A stretch of DNA of 11,351 bases from Acidimicrobiales bacterium (GCA_023261915.1 JALRFT010000129.1:1-11351); one strand, 5' to 3'; positions 1 to 6,144 are shown, counted from the first letter of the stretch. Notes: a model not told the origin generated them from the letters alone. Made by a program: numbers and translations.

Positions 1-328
1 GCCGCTGCAGTGACCCGTCGATCGACTCCATGATGTGCTTGCGGGACAGTCCCCGACCGTTCGGGCCGGCCGAGGTCGGCCAGTAGACCTTGGTGAAGAT
101 CTCCAACTGGTCCCGTCGAACTCCGGCGAGGGCCCGGCCGAGGACCGATTCCGCACGGGTACCGGCGTACACGTCGGCGGTGTCAAAGGTGGTGATGCCA
201 AGTTCCAGAGCCCGGGCGACACACGCCAGAGCGGCGTCATCCTCGACCTGGGATCCGTGGGTGATCCAATTGCCGTAGGAGATCTCGGACACTTTGAGGC
301 CGCTGCGGCCGAGGAGTCGGTGCTGCAT
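1..328 (-). CDS. Aldo/keto reductase, N-terminal part (cut by window edge)
   Basis: This is the first 109 residues of an NADPH-dependent aldo/keto reductase, a (beta/alpha)8-barrel oxidoreductase of the cytosol. The N-terminus reads LGRSGLKVSEISYGNW, typical of the branch related to Kv-channel beta subunits and YghZ. Three members of the AKR catalytic tetrad are visible by motif: Asp49 and Tyr54 in FDTADVY, and Lys80 in FTKVYW. The catalytic His should lie just beyond the edge, past a GLSRKHIMESIDGSLQR stretch like that of YghZ and beta-subunit proteins. The ATG at 328 is chosen because family homology begins at residue 2 and a TAGGGT box lies 7 nt upstream. It follows trpC by 41 bp on the same strand. 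The substrate cannot be told from this part, and no link to tryptophan synthesis is evident. Confidence 0.9.
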   Translation of the reverse strand, partial: MQHRLLGRSGLKVSEISYGNWITHGSQVEDDAALACVARALELGITTFDTADVYAGTRAESVLGRALAGVRRDQLEIFTKVYWPTSAGPNGRGLSRKHIMESIDGSLQR

Positions 329-335
329 GAAGCCG

Positions 336-341
336 ACCCTA
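336..341 (-). promoter_or_regulatory. Candidate -10 box (TAGGGT) of the aldo/keto reductase gene
   Basis: On the minus strand TAGGGT is followed by 7 nt and then the ATG at 328. That spacing would put transcription start at or next to the start codon, as in actinobacterial leaderless genes. I see no recognisable -35 hexamer. An AGGG within the box could instead act as a weak Shine–Dalgarno sequence on a longer transcript from trpC. Confidence 0.4.
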
Positions 342-369
342 CTGCCGCCGACACCGGTGACGTCGTGGC

Positions 370-1182
370 TCAGGCCTCCGAAGGCGCCACCGGGACCCGC
401 AGAGCGTCGAGCGCTGCTGCTGGGTCGGCACTGGTGACCAGTGACTCGCCAACCAACACGGCGTGATAGCCGGCATCAGCTAGGAGTCGAGCGTCCCCGG
501 GCCCGCCGACCCCCGACTCGGCCACTCGGACCACTCCCTTTGGCATCAACGGCGCCATCCGCACGGCGCGTTCGGTATCCACGGCGAAGGTCACCAGATC
601 CCGCTGGTTGACCCCGATCAGGTCCGCCCCCGCAGCAATGGCCCGCTCGAGTTCGGGCTCATCGTGCACCTCGACGAGCACGTCGAGTTCGAGGTGCCGG
701 GCGAGATCCGCACAGCGCCGCAACTCGCCGTCATTGAGCGCTGCGGCAATGAGAAGGACGGCATCAGCCCCCATGAGGCGGGCGTCACAAACGTCGCGTT
801 CACCCACGGTGAAGTCCTTGCGCAGTACCGGCAGCGGCACGGCAGCCCGGACAGCGGCCAGGTCAGCGACTGAGCCACCGAAGAACTCGACGTCAGTGAG
901 CACCGACAGGGCGGCCGCTCCGCCGCTGAGATACGACAGGGCGAGTTCCCCCGGGTCGAGGTCCGGCGCCAGAGGGCCCTTGGAGGGCGAACGTCGCTTC
1001 ACCTCGGCGATGACGCCGAGCCGGCCGCTGGCGACCGAATCCACGAGCGCAGCCCGCCAGCCCCGAGTGGGAGCAGCGGTCTCCGCAGCAGCGACGAGTT
1101 CGTCTACCGAGCGAACGTCAGCGGCGTCAGCCGCCCGGTGGGCGGCCAGGATTCGATCGAGATACGTGGCGGGTTGGCTCAC
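370..1182 (-). CDS. trpC: Indole-3-glycerol phosphate synthase
   Basis: TrpC closes CdRP (1-(2-carboxyphenylamino)-1-deoxyribulose 5-phosphate) to indole-3-glycerol phosphate, with loss of CO2 and water, in the cytosolic tryptophan pathway. The 270-residue (beta/alpha)8 barrel is full length and not fused to TrpF. Family motifs appear in order: IAEVKRRSPSKG (catalytic Glu60 and Lys62), ALSVLTDVEFFGGS, PVLRKDF (Lys122), LLIAA, LVEVHDEPELERA, IGVNQRDL and VAESGV, ending with the phosphate-site segment AVLVGESLV. I chose the GTG at 1182 because it overlaps the upstream gene's stop in a GTGA. An earlier in-frame start at 1209 would add nine residues that read through that gene. Translation is probably coupled to the ABM gene. 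The downstream neighbour is an aldo/keto reductase, where M. tuberculosis has trpB. Confidence 0.97.
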   Translation of the reverse strand: MSQPATYLDRILAAHRAADAADVRSVDELVAAAETAAPTRGWRAALVDSVASGRLGVIAEVKRRSPSKGPLAPDLDPGELALSYLSGGAAALSVLTDVEFFGGSVADLAAVRAAVPLPVLRKDFTVGERDVCDARLMGADAVLLIAAALNDGELRRCADLARHLELDVLVEVHDEPELERAIAAGADLIGVNQRDLVTFAVDTERAVRMAPLMPKGVVRVAESGVGGPGDARLLADAGYHAVLVGESLVTSADPAAALDALRVPVAPSEA

Positions 1183-1484
1183 ACGCCCTTGCCACCGTGG
1201 AGGGCACACAATCTCAGGTCAGGCGGCTCTGCCAGCAGCGGACCGACCACACCGAAGAGTTCGGCCACTGCCGCACTCTTGCCGTGGACATCGAGAGCTT
1301 CGCCATCGGCGTAGAGCTCGAAAACCCACACGACGTCCTCATCGGCGAGGTCGGCGTTGAACGAGTAGATCATGGTGCCCTCCTCCGCTTCAGCGGATGG
1401 CAGTGCGGCCATGAGCGCCTCGAGGATCTCGCCACGCTTGCCGGGCTGGGCCTTCATTCGGACAATCAGTGAGGTCTTGGACAT
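1179..1484 (-). CDS. ABM-fold small protein (antibiotic biosynthesis monooxygenase superfamily)
   Basis: This 101-residue protein looks like a single ferredoxin-like ABM domain, a superfamily that includes quinol monooxygenase YgiN and heme-degrading IsdG. It opens with SLIVRMKAQPGKRGEILEAL (strand and helix) and continues with EEGTMIYSFNADLADEDVVWVFELYADGEAL and then VHGKSAAVAEL, which carries the conserved central His. Members are usually cytosolic dimers. Many remain without known substrate, and I assign no reaction here. The ATG at 1484 is preferred over an in-frame GTG at 1508 because homology starts at about residue 3 and a TACGAT box lies exactly 6 nt upstream. No Shine–Dalgarno sequence precedes either start. 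Its stop overlaps the trpC start by 4 bp (GTGA), so it is translated together with trpC. A role in tryptophan metabolism would be speculation. Confidence 0.85.
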   Translation of the reverse strand: MSKTSLIVRMKAQPGKRGEILEALMAALPSAEAEEGTMIYSFNADLADEDVVWVFELYADGEALDVHGKSAAVAELFGVVGPLLAEPPDLRLCALHGGKGV

Positions 1485-1490
1485 GTACGC

Positions 1491-1496
1491 ATCGTA
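1491..1496 (-). promoter_or_regulatory. Candidate -10 box (TACGAT) for the ABM–trpC unit
   Basis: On the minus strand TACGAT is followed by exactly 6 nt and the ATG at 1484, the spacing expected when transcription starts on the A of the start codon. It sits in the 41-bp gap after the J-protein gene. If real, it gives trpC a promoter separate from trpE. No clear -35 hexamer is visible. Confidence 0.45.
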
Positions 1497-1525
1497 GGCG
1501 AGTGGCACGTGACGATGGCTCGTTC

Positions 1526-2062
1526 TCAGTCGAGGCCACCCCGACTGCTGCGGAACACGGCGTAGAGCGGGGCCGCCACGAAGGCGAATGCTCCGACGAC
1601 CACGACAACGGCCCCCAGACCGATGAGTGGCCCGAAGCGAAGAATCAGACCCAACCCGAACACCACGAAACCCACGAGGAGGATGGGAATGGGACCGACC
1701 TGCAGCGGGCGGGGCACCGGTGAACCGTCGCCGTAGGGCTGGTCGTATTCCGCCGCCGGGTCGTCAGGGTCTTCGGCCGTGTCGAAGGGGACGAAGTCGG
1801 GACTGACCGCCCCCGGCTGCCATTGGCCGCGGCGCTCCGCAGCGAGTTCGGCATCGTAGCGACGGCGGCGGGTCTCGTCCCCGAGCACCTCCCATGCCTC
1901 ATTGATGACCTGCATGCGACGCTCGGCGGCGGCCCGTGACGCCGGATCGTCACCGGCGACGTCGGGGTGGTTGCGCCGGGCGAGGTCCACCCACGCCCGA
2001 CGCAGGGTGGCGGTATCCGCCGTCGGGTCGACACCCAGCGTCTCGTAGTACGAGCCACTCAC
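1526..2062 (-). CDS. J-domain (DnaJ-like) protein with C-terminal membrane hairpin
   Basis: The N-terminal J domain spans about residues 5–71 (YYETLGVDPTADTATLRRAW ... RRRRYDAEL) and has the essential HPD triad at 32–34, so it should stimulate the ATPase of an Hsp70/DnaK partner. After an acidic, proline-rich linker (about 80–120) come two hydrophobic segments, about 123–141 and 144–169, separated by RFG, and a short basic tail. The glycine/phenylalanine region, zinc finger and client-binding domains of true DnaJ are absent. It is therefore a class C J-protein, probably held at the inner membrane with its J domain in the cytosol. The GTG start overlaps the stop of the upstream YgfZ gene (GTGA), implying translational coupling. 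Its client is unknown. Confidence 0.9.
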   Translation of the reverse strand: MSGSYYETLGVDPTADTATLRRAWVDLARRNHPDVAGDDPASRAAAERRMQVINEAWEVLGDETRRRRYDAELAAERRGQWQPGAVSPDFVPFDTAEDPDDPAAEYDQPYGDGSPVPRPLQVGPIPILLVGFVVFGLGLILRFGPLIGLGAVVVVVGAFAFVAAPLYAVFRSSRGGLD

Positions 2063-3030
2063 GCGCCGAACTCCACCGACACCACCGATCCGTCGACACC
2101 AAGATCATCAATCACGGGCAACTCCGTCACCACACCAGTTCCCTTGGCAACACCCGCTCCGTCGTGCACCGTCACCGCCACGCCGGGCTCCACTGAGCGC
2201 GGCAGCATCGACAACCCCAGCGGTCCTCTCGTCGGACTGACAGCGGCACTGCTCAGGGTTCCCATGATCTCGCCGTCGACTGACACCGTGTCGCCGACGG
2301 CGACAGAAGACTCAGCTGCCACGGCTCGCAGACGGCGGGGGGCGTTCCCTCCGCGGCTGTCGATGCGGGCCACGAGTTCCTGACCGGTGTAGCAACCCTT
2401 GGTGAACGACACCGAGGCATCGATGAACCACTGGCCGACCTCGGCGGGGATTGTCCCATCCGTGATCTCTGCACCGATCCGGGGAACACCACACTCGACA
2501 CGAACCACCTCGAGCGCCGAGGCGTCGAACATCGGGGTATCGATACTGACGTGGGCCGATGTGGGAGCGAGAATATCCCAGCCAATGAGACCAGGCCACG
2601 GCGAAGGCAGCGTCAGGACGGTCGCTCCCGAGACATGGTCGAGTTCGACCTGGATCGGGCCGCGCACTGCAATGCACACCCACTCTCCAGGTTCAGCGAG
2701 TGTGAGCGTGGCGTCGGTGCGCAACAAGAAGCGCTGGAGACGTGCGAGTACTTCGGGCCCGCGCCCGGCATCCACATCAATCACAAACTCATCAGCGGCA
2801 AACCTGCTGACGCGGACCCACCAGCCGAGTTTCCCTGTCGGTTCGAGCAGCAGCGACCACGCCCCCTCCTCGGGGGCCAGCTGACCGAGATCGGCACTCA
2901 ACTGGCCCTGCAGATATCGCTCGGCGTCGGGACCAACGACTCTGATGACGTCCCGCTCCAACGGGGCAGCCCCACCGGCTCGCAGGGCGACAGCGTCACG
3001 TGGTTCGGGGGCGTGGGGCATCGTGGTCAC
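2059..3030 (-). CDS. ygfZ: YgfZ/GcvT-like folate-binding protein
   Basis: This 323-residue protein belongs to the COG0354 (YgfZ/IBA57) group, related to the aminomethyltransferase GcvT. E. coli YgfZ needs tetrahydrofolate and supports assembly or repair of certain iron–sulfur enzymes. The diagnostic motif KGCYTGQE is present, with its Cys at residue 213, followed by LVARIDSRGGNAPRRLR. The N-terminal half has the family's YLQGQLSADL and EPTGKLGWWVRV segments. A C-terminal beta-barrel part begins near 240. I take the GTG at 3030 because a TAGCCT box lies exactly 6 nt before it. The alternative is ATG at 3021 (three residues shorter), with AAGGTG 6 nt upstream as a possible ribosome-binding site. 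It lies 71 bp after trpE and is coupled to the J-protein gene by a GTGA overlap. Confidence 0.92.
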   Translation of the reverse strand: MTTMPHAPEPRDAVALRAGGAAPLERDVIRVVGPDAERYLQGQLSADLGQLAPEEGAWSLLLEPTGKLGWWVRVSRFAADEFVIDVDAGRGPEVLARLQRFLLRTDATLTLAEPGEWVCIAVRGPIQVELDHVSGATVLTLPSPWPGLIGWDILAPTSAHVSIDTPMFDASALEVVRVECGVPRIGAEITDGTIPAEVGQWFIDASVSFTKGCYTGQELVARIDSRGGNAPRRLRAVAAESSVAVGDTVSVDGEIMGTLSSAAVSPTRGPLGLSMLPRSVEPGVAVTVHDGAGVAKGTGVVTELPVIDDLGVDGSVVSVEFGA

Positions 3031-3036
3031 CTTGTG

Positions 3037-3042
3037 AGGCTA
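3037..3042 (-). promoter_or_regulatory. Candidate -10 box (TAGCCT) for the ygfZ–J-protein unit
   Basis: On the minus strand TAGCCT is followed by 6 nt and the GTG at 3030. Transcription starting there would be leaderless for the GTG start and would remove most of the AAGGTG that could serve the ATG at 3021. The rest of the trpE–ygfZ gap (3043–3101) shows no good -35 hexamer or terminator. Confidence 0.4.
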
Positions 3043-3101
3043 CCGAGCATTGCCCAATGACGGCGATCCGCTCCGGGTCCCACTGATCGGCCGGACGGTG
3101 A

Positions 3102-4616
3102 TCAACGCTGGGCTGCGACCTGACGGCCACCGGCGACCGCGGTCAGCAGGGCGCGCGCCTTGTTGTGGCACTCGAGATTCTCAAGTTCGGGCTGGCTGTC
3201 GACCACCACACCAGCGCCGGCCTGCACCGAGGCCCGGCCATCGGCTCCGACGACGAGCGTCCGGATGGCGATGGCCACATCAAGGTTGCCCGAGAAGTCG
3301 AGGTAGCCGACCACACCGGCGTAGGGGCCCCGCTTGGTGGGTTCGAGATCATCGATGATCTGCATAGCCCGCACCTTGGGTGCGCCCGACACGGTGCCCG
3401 CCGGCAAGGTGGCCCGCAGCACGTCAGCGGGGCCCGCCCCCGGGGCGAGTTCCCCTGACACCTGCGAGGTGAGGTGCATCACGTGGCTGTAGCGCTCGAG
3501 CACCATCATCTCGTCGATGGTCTCGGTCCCGAATCGCACGACCCGACCGACGTCGTTGCGGGCAAGGTCGACGAGCATCACGTGCTCGGCACGCTCCTTG
3601 GGATCTTCGGCCAACTCGGCCGCAAGACGTGCCTCGTCGGCCTCCGTCTGACCACGTCGACGGGTGCCAGCAATGGGCCGGGAGGTCACCCTGCCGTCGC
3701 GCAGCGTCACGAGCGGTTCGGGTGAACTGCCAGCGAGGGTGACCTCACCGGTGCGCACGAAGTACATGTACGGGCTCGGGTTGACCTGTCGGAGCACTCG
3801 GTAAACGTCGAAGGGGTCCGCACCGAGGTCGAACGAGAAGCGCTGGGACAAGACGACCTGGAAAATGTCACCGGCGAGGATATGTTCCTTGGCCGCCGCC
3901 ACCGCTGCCTCGTACTGCCCCGCACCCATTGAGGATTCGACCGCCGGGAGCTCCAGCGGTTCGGTCGGCGGTGCCAACAACGGCTCGTCGAGGGGGGCGG
4001 CCCCATCAGCGGCGAGAGCGTCGAGGCGAGCCACGGCGTCGGCATACAGGGCATCAAGAGCAGCGGTGTCACTGCCCGCGGGCACCCTGGCGTTCACGAT
4101 GAGCACGACCCGTTGGGCGAAATGGTCGAAGGCGGCCAACTCACCGATGGCGGCCATGACGGCGTCAGGGTGGCCGGTGTCATCAGGAGGGGCGTCGCCG
4201 AGACGCTCCACCTCGCGAACAACGTCGTAGCCGAGGTACCCGACGAGGCCCGAGTGCAACGGAGGAAGCCCCTCGAGCGCAGGCGCTCGCTGGGTGGCGA
4301 GGAGCGCCTCAACGGCCGCGAGGGCGCCACCGTCCAGCGGCACGCCCTCGGGGAGATCGCCGGTCACCTCCACGTCCCGCCCGCGCACGGTCAGGGTCAG
4401 CCATGGGCGGCGGCCGACGAAGGACCACCGACTCCATCGTTGCCCGTGCTCCACCGATTCAAGCAGGAAGCCCGGTTCGTCGCTGGCACACAGCCGCATG
4501 AACGCCGACACCGGGGTCGACAAATCGGCCACCAACTCGCGCCAGACCGGGACCACCGTGTACTCGGCCGCCAAGTCCCCAAAGGCCTCACGGGTCAGGT
4601 GCGGCGCGAGCGTCAC
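3102..4616 (-). CDS. trpE: Anthranilate synthase component I
   Basis: TrpE converts chorismate to anthranilate, using ammonia supplied by the glutaminase subunit TrpG, at the entry to tryptophan synthesis. The 504 residues are the normal full length. The N-terminal domain has FLLESVE, whose LLES (51–54) is the element that binds feedback tryptophan, so the enzyme is probably inhibited by it. The C-terminal chorismate-binding domain shows GDIFQVVLSQRF, NPSPYMYF, AGSSPEPLV, RPIAGTRRRG, LVDLARNDVGRV, YSHVMHLTSQV, PAGTVSGAPK, RGPYAGVVGYL and AGAGVVVDSQPE. This distinguishes TrpE from PabB or salicylate synthases fairly well. The GTG start overlaps the hisI stop (GTGA), so trpE is coupled to a histidine gene and has no leader of its own: no attenuator or T-box can precede it directly. 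trpG is not in the window. Confidence 0.97.
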   Translation of the reverse strand: MTLAPHLTREAFGDLAAEYTVVPVWRELVADLSTPVSAFMRLCASDEPGFLLESVEHGQRWSRWSFVGRRPWLTLTVRGRDVEVTGDLPEGVPLDGGALAAVEALLATQRAPALEGLPPLHSGLVGYLGYDVVREVERLGDAPPDDTGHPDAVMAAIGELAAFDHFAQRVVLIVNARVPAGSDTAALDALYADAVARLDALAADGAAPLDEPLLAPPTEPLELPAVESSMGAGQYEAAVAAAKEHILAGDIFQVVLSQRFSFDLGADPFDVYRVLRQVNPSPYMYFVRTGEVTLAGSSPEPLVTLRDGRVTSRPIAGTRRRGQTEADEARLAAELAEDPKERAEHVMLVDLARNDVGRVVRFGTETIDEMMVLERYSHVMHLTSQVSGELAPGAGPADVLRATLPAGTVSGAPKVRAMQIIDDLEPTKRGPYAGVVGYLDFSGNLDVAIAIRTLVVGADGRASVQAGAGVVVDSQPELENLECHNKARALLTAVAGGRQVAAQR

Positions 4617-5029
4617 GACGTCAGCCCAGAAGCTGTTCCGCCGCCCGGGCCAGCCCCCACTACGCCCTCAAAGGAACGAAAAAAGCACGAGCGGGCCCCG
4701 GTGTGACAGGCCCCACCACCCTCCTGATCCACCTTGAACAACAGCGTGTCCCCGTCGCAGTCGAACCACGCCGAGCGCACCCATTGCACCTCGCCGGAGG
4801 TGTCTCCCTTGCGCCACAACTCCTGACGGGAGCGACTCCAAAAGACGGTGCGGCCCTCGTTGAACGTTCGCCGCAGAGACTCGGCGTTCATCCACGCCAT
4901 CATCAGTACCTCCCCCGTCGTGTTGTCCTGCACCACGGCGGGGACGAGGCCGTCGGCGTTGAACACCACGGCAGCAAGTGCCTCGTCGGTGGCAGGTAGG
5001 GGCTGCGAAGCAGAGGCGGGGTCGGTCAC
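4613..5029 (-). CDS. hisI: Phosphoribosyl-AMP cyclohydrolase
   Basis: HisI opens the purine ring of phosphoribosyl-AMP, the third step of histidine synthesis. The 138-residue protein is the monofunctional form, with no HisE domain fused. Motifs run in order: VVQDNTTGEVLMMAWMN, VFWSRSRQELWRKGDTSG, DCDGD (metal-binding acidic residues and a Cys) and ACHTGARSCFFR, whose two Cys ligate zinc in known structures. The GTG at 5029 is preferred. The frame stays open to 5167, but that part reads through the groES 3' end and has no family similarity. A TACCAT box lies exactly 6 nt before the GTG, and there is no Shine–Dalgarno sequence. hisI is separated from hisF by about 2.8 kb of other genes and is overlap-coupled to trpE. 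Confidence 0.96.
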   Translation of the reverse strand: MTDPASASQPLPATDEALAAVVFNADGLVPAVVQDNTTGEVLMMAWMNAESLRRTFNEGRTVFWSRSRQELWRKGDTSGEVQWVRSAWFDCDGDTLLFKVDQEGGGACHTGARSCFFRSFEGVVGAGPGGGTASGLTS

Positions 5030-5035
5030 TGGGCC

Positions 5036-5041
5036 ATGGTA
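5036..5041 (-). promoter_or_regulatory. Candidate -10 box (TACCAT) for the hisI–trpE unit
   Basis: On the minus strand TACCAT is followed by 6 nt and the GTG at 5029, predicting a leaderless hisI–trpE transcript. The 17-bp inverted repeat just upstream (5043–5059) occupies the spacer region where a regulator or terminator would matter. Confidence 0.45.
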
Positions 5042-5042
5042 C

Positions 5043-5059
5043 GGCGGGTCTCCCCCGCC
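5043..5059 (-). other. GC-rich hairpin between groES and hisI
   Basis: GGCGGG and CCCGCC form a perfect 6-bp stem around a 5-nt loop. It lies after the groES stop and directly upstream of the proposed hisI -10 box. It may end groES transcripts, although no T-run follows on the minus strand. It could equally be an operator or chance in GC-rich DNA. Confidence 0.3.
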
Positions 5060-5091
5060 TGACGAACACGTTGGGATTGAGGCGCGGCGAC

Positions 5092-5103
5092 GACCGATCG
5101 GTC
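5092..5103. repeat. Perfect 12-bp palindrome GACCGATCGGTC
   Basis: This uninterrupted palindrome lies 2 bp beyond the groES stop codon, in the groES–hisI gap. It could be a protein-binding site or, having no loop, a poor terminator. No second copy was noticed in the window. Confidence 0.4.
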
Positions 5104-5105
5104 CC

Positions 5106-5438
5106 CTAGAGGTACAGACCGGTAGAGCCCTCCTCCAGGCGACCCGAAGCGACGGCGTGGACGTCACGCTCCCGCAGGATCAGGTAGTCCTCCCCGCCGA
5201 CCTCAACCTCGTAACGGTCCTCGGGATTAAAGAGCACCTGGTCACCGTCTTCGAGGATCCGGACGTTGGGACCAGTGGTCACCACCTCGGCCCACACGAG
5301 GCGCTTCCCAATCTGGGCAGTGGCGGGAATGAGGATGCCGCCGCTCGACAGCCGCTCACCCTCCCCGGTCTCCATTTTCACGAGGATGCGATCGTTGAGC
5401 ATCTTGACGGGCAGTTTGGCAGGGGCGGAACGAGGCAC
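5106..5438 (-). CDS. Stand-alone GroES-family co-chaperonin (Cpn10)
   Basis: The 110-residue protein has the complete GroES fold signature: KMLNDRILVKME, the mobile loop with GGILIPATA (hydrophobic Ile35-Leu36-Ile37, which docks on GroEL), AEVVTTGPNV, GDQVLFNPEDRYEVEV and GEDYLILRERDVHAV. The tail ending STGLYL and the ATAQIGKRLVWAEV stretch match, from memory, a second GroES-like type in actinobacteria that is encoded away from groEL. No groEL is in this window. GTG 5438 is chosen because homology starts at about residue 9 (LPVKML) and a TACCGT box lies 7 nt upstream. ATG 5465 (119 aa) would overlap the start codon of the divergent hydrolase, and ATG 5402 (98 aa) would cut conserved residues. 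The gene is followed by hisI after 76 bp. Whether it caps GroEL or has another role is unknown. Confidence 0.88.
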   Translation of the reverse strand: MPRSAPAKLPVKMLNDRILVKMETGEGERLSSGGILIPATAQIGKRLVWAEVVTTGPNVRILEDGDQVLFNPEDRYEVEVGGEDYLILRERDVHAVASGRLEEGSTGLYL

Positions 5439-5445
5439 GTCCCTG

Positions 5446-5455
5446 ACGGTACCGT
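5446..5455. promoter_or_regulatory. Shared palindromic divergent promoter (ACGGTACCGT)
   Basis: This perfect 10-bp palindrome contains TACCGT on both strands. On the plus strand the box (5450–5455) lies 8 nt before the hydrolase ATG. On the minus strand (5451–5446) it lies 7 nt before the groES GTG. Both spacings suit leaderless starts. The intergenic space is only 25 bp, so each promoter's upstream part would lie inside the other gene. Confidence 0.45.
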
Positions 5456-5463
5456 CTGAGGCC

Positions 5464-6120
5464 ATGGGTGATGACACCGGGCCCGAGCAGTTGAGACTCT
5501 CCACCGCCGACGGCGAAGAACTCGAGACTGAACTCCAGCTTCCCGATCAACCGCCTTTTGCGGCTGTCGTGCTGGCCCACCCCCACCCCGCGCAGGGCGG
5601 GGACATGCGTTCGCTGGTCACGAGCGAGCTCTTCCGCACGCTCCCGACGCTCGGGTTCGCTGCGCTGCGGTTCAACTTCAGGGGGGTGGGCACCTCAACG
5701 GGGATCCACGGCGGCGGATTGCCCGAGCGCATCGATCTCCTCGCCGCCATCGACACCTTGGCTGAGCGGTTCCCCGACCTTGCGCTGGTCGTCTCGGGAT
5801 GGAGTTTCGGGGCCGACGTGTCGCTCGGCATCGTTCATCCGCGAATCGCCGGGTGGTTCGCCGTTGCGCCCCCGTTGCGCATCCTCGCCGACGACGAGTT
5901 CATCGCCGCAGCCGATCCTCGGCCCAAAGTGCTTGCTGTCGCAGAACATGACCAGTTCAACCCGCCTGAGCGGTGCCAGCGCAAAATCGAGGAGTGGGAA
6001 GAGACCACTTTGGAGGTGGTGGCGGGCGCCGATCACTTCCTCGTCGGTCGCACCCAGAGATTGGCCAATCATCTCCATGAATTCGCCACAGGTCTGGGTG
6101 GTGCCGCGTCGTCCGCCTGA
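5464..6120 (+). CDS. Alpha/beta-hydrolase (COG2945-like)
   Basis: The 218-residue protein is a compact cytosolic alpha/beta-hydrolase. It has VVLAHPHPAQGGDM (the HPHP motif near the oxyanion region), LRFNFRGVGTSTG, the nucleophile elbow GWSFG with Ser114, AEHDQF with acid Asp163, and GADHFLVG with His191. The triad is therefore complete and correctly ordered. These motifs match the uncharacterised COG2945 group better than dienelactone hydrolases or lipases. There is no signal peptide or transmembrane segment. The substrate cannot be read from the sequence; a small ester or thioester is likely only by family. ATG 5464 has a TACCGT box 8 nt upstream and only a weak GAGG. The frame is open further upstream but there overlaps groES in antisense. 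The gene interrupts the histidine cluster, is divergent from groES and lies 73 bp ahead of the protease gene. Confidence 0.88.
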   Translation: MGDDTGPEQLRLSTADGEELETELQLPDQPPFAAVVLAHPHPAQGGDMRSLVTSELFRTLPTLGFAALRFNFRGVGTSTGIHGGGLPERIDLLAAIDTLAERFPDLALVVSGWSFGADVSLGIVHPRIAGWFAVAPPLRILADDEFIAAADPRPKVLAVAEHDQFNPPERCQRKIEEWEETTLEVVAGADHFLVGRTQRLANHLHEFATGLGGAASSA

Positions 6121-6144
6121 CCGATGCGATACCGCCGCTATGGT
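6117..6144 (+). promoter_or_regulatory. Weak candidate promoter for the protease gene
   Basis: CTGACC (6117–6122, overlapping the hydrolase stop) and TATGGT (6139–6144) are 16 bp apart. They would start transcription near 6151, leaving a leader of about 43 nt with a Shine–Dalgarno sequence. The -35 match is only partial. Read-through from the hydrolase gene is an equal possibility. Confidence 0.25.

Noticed and set aside
35..466. 143-codon open frame on the plus strand
   Set aside because: It covers the aldo/keto reductase start and trpC end in antisense. The minus-strand reading has clear AKR catalytic motifs.
608..1360. 250-codon open frame on the plus strand
   Set aside because: Antisense to trpC and the ABM gene; rich in Arg, Ser and Ala with no domain pattern.
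3084..3104. Inverted repeat TGATC/GATCA at the trpE stop, as a terminator
   Set aside because: Arms of 5 bp with an 11-nt spacer and no T-run are too weak to call.
4113..4706. 197-codon open frame on the plus strand
   Set aside because: Antisense to trpE and hisI, and no protein-like features.
5030..5167. N-terminal extension of hisI into groES
   Set aside because: The added 46 residues have no HisI similarity and read through the groES stop region. GTG 5029 fits homology and the TACCAT box.
5439..5465. groES start at ATG 5465
   Set aside because: Possible but less likely: it shares CATG with the hydrolase start, has no TANNNT box, and the added residues are outside the GroES homology.
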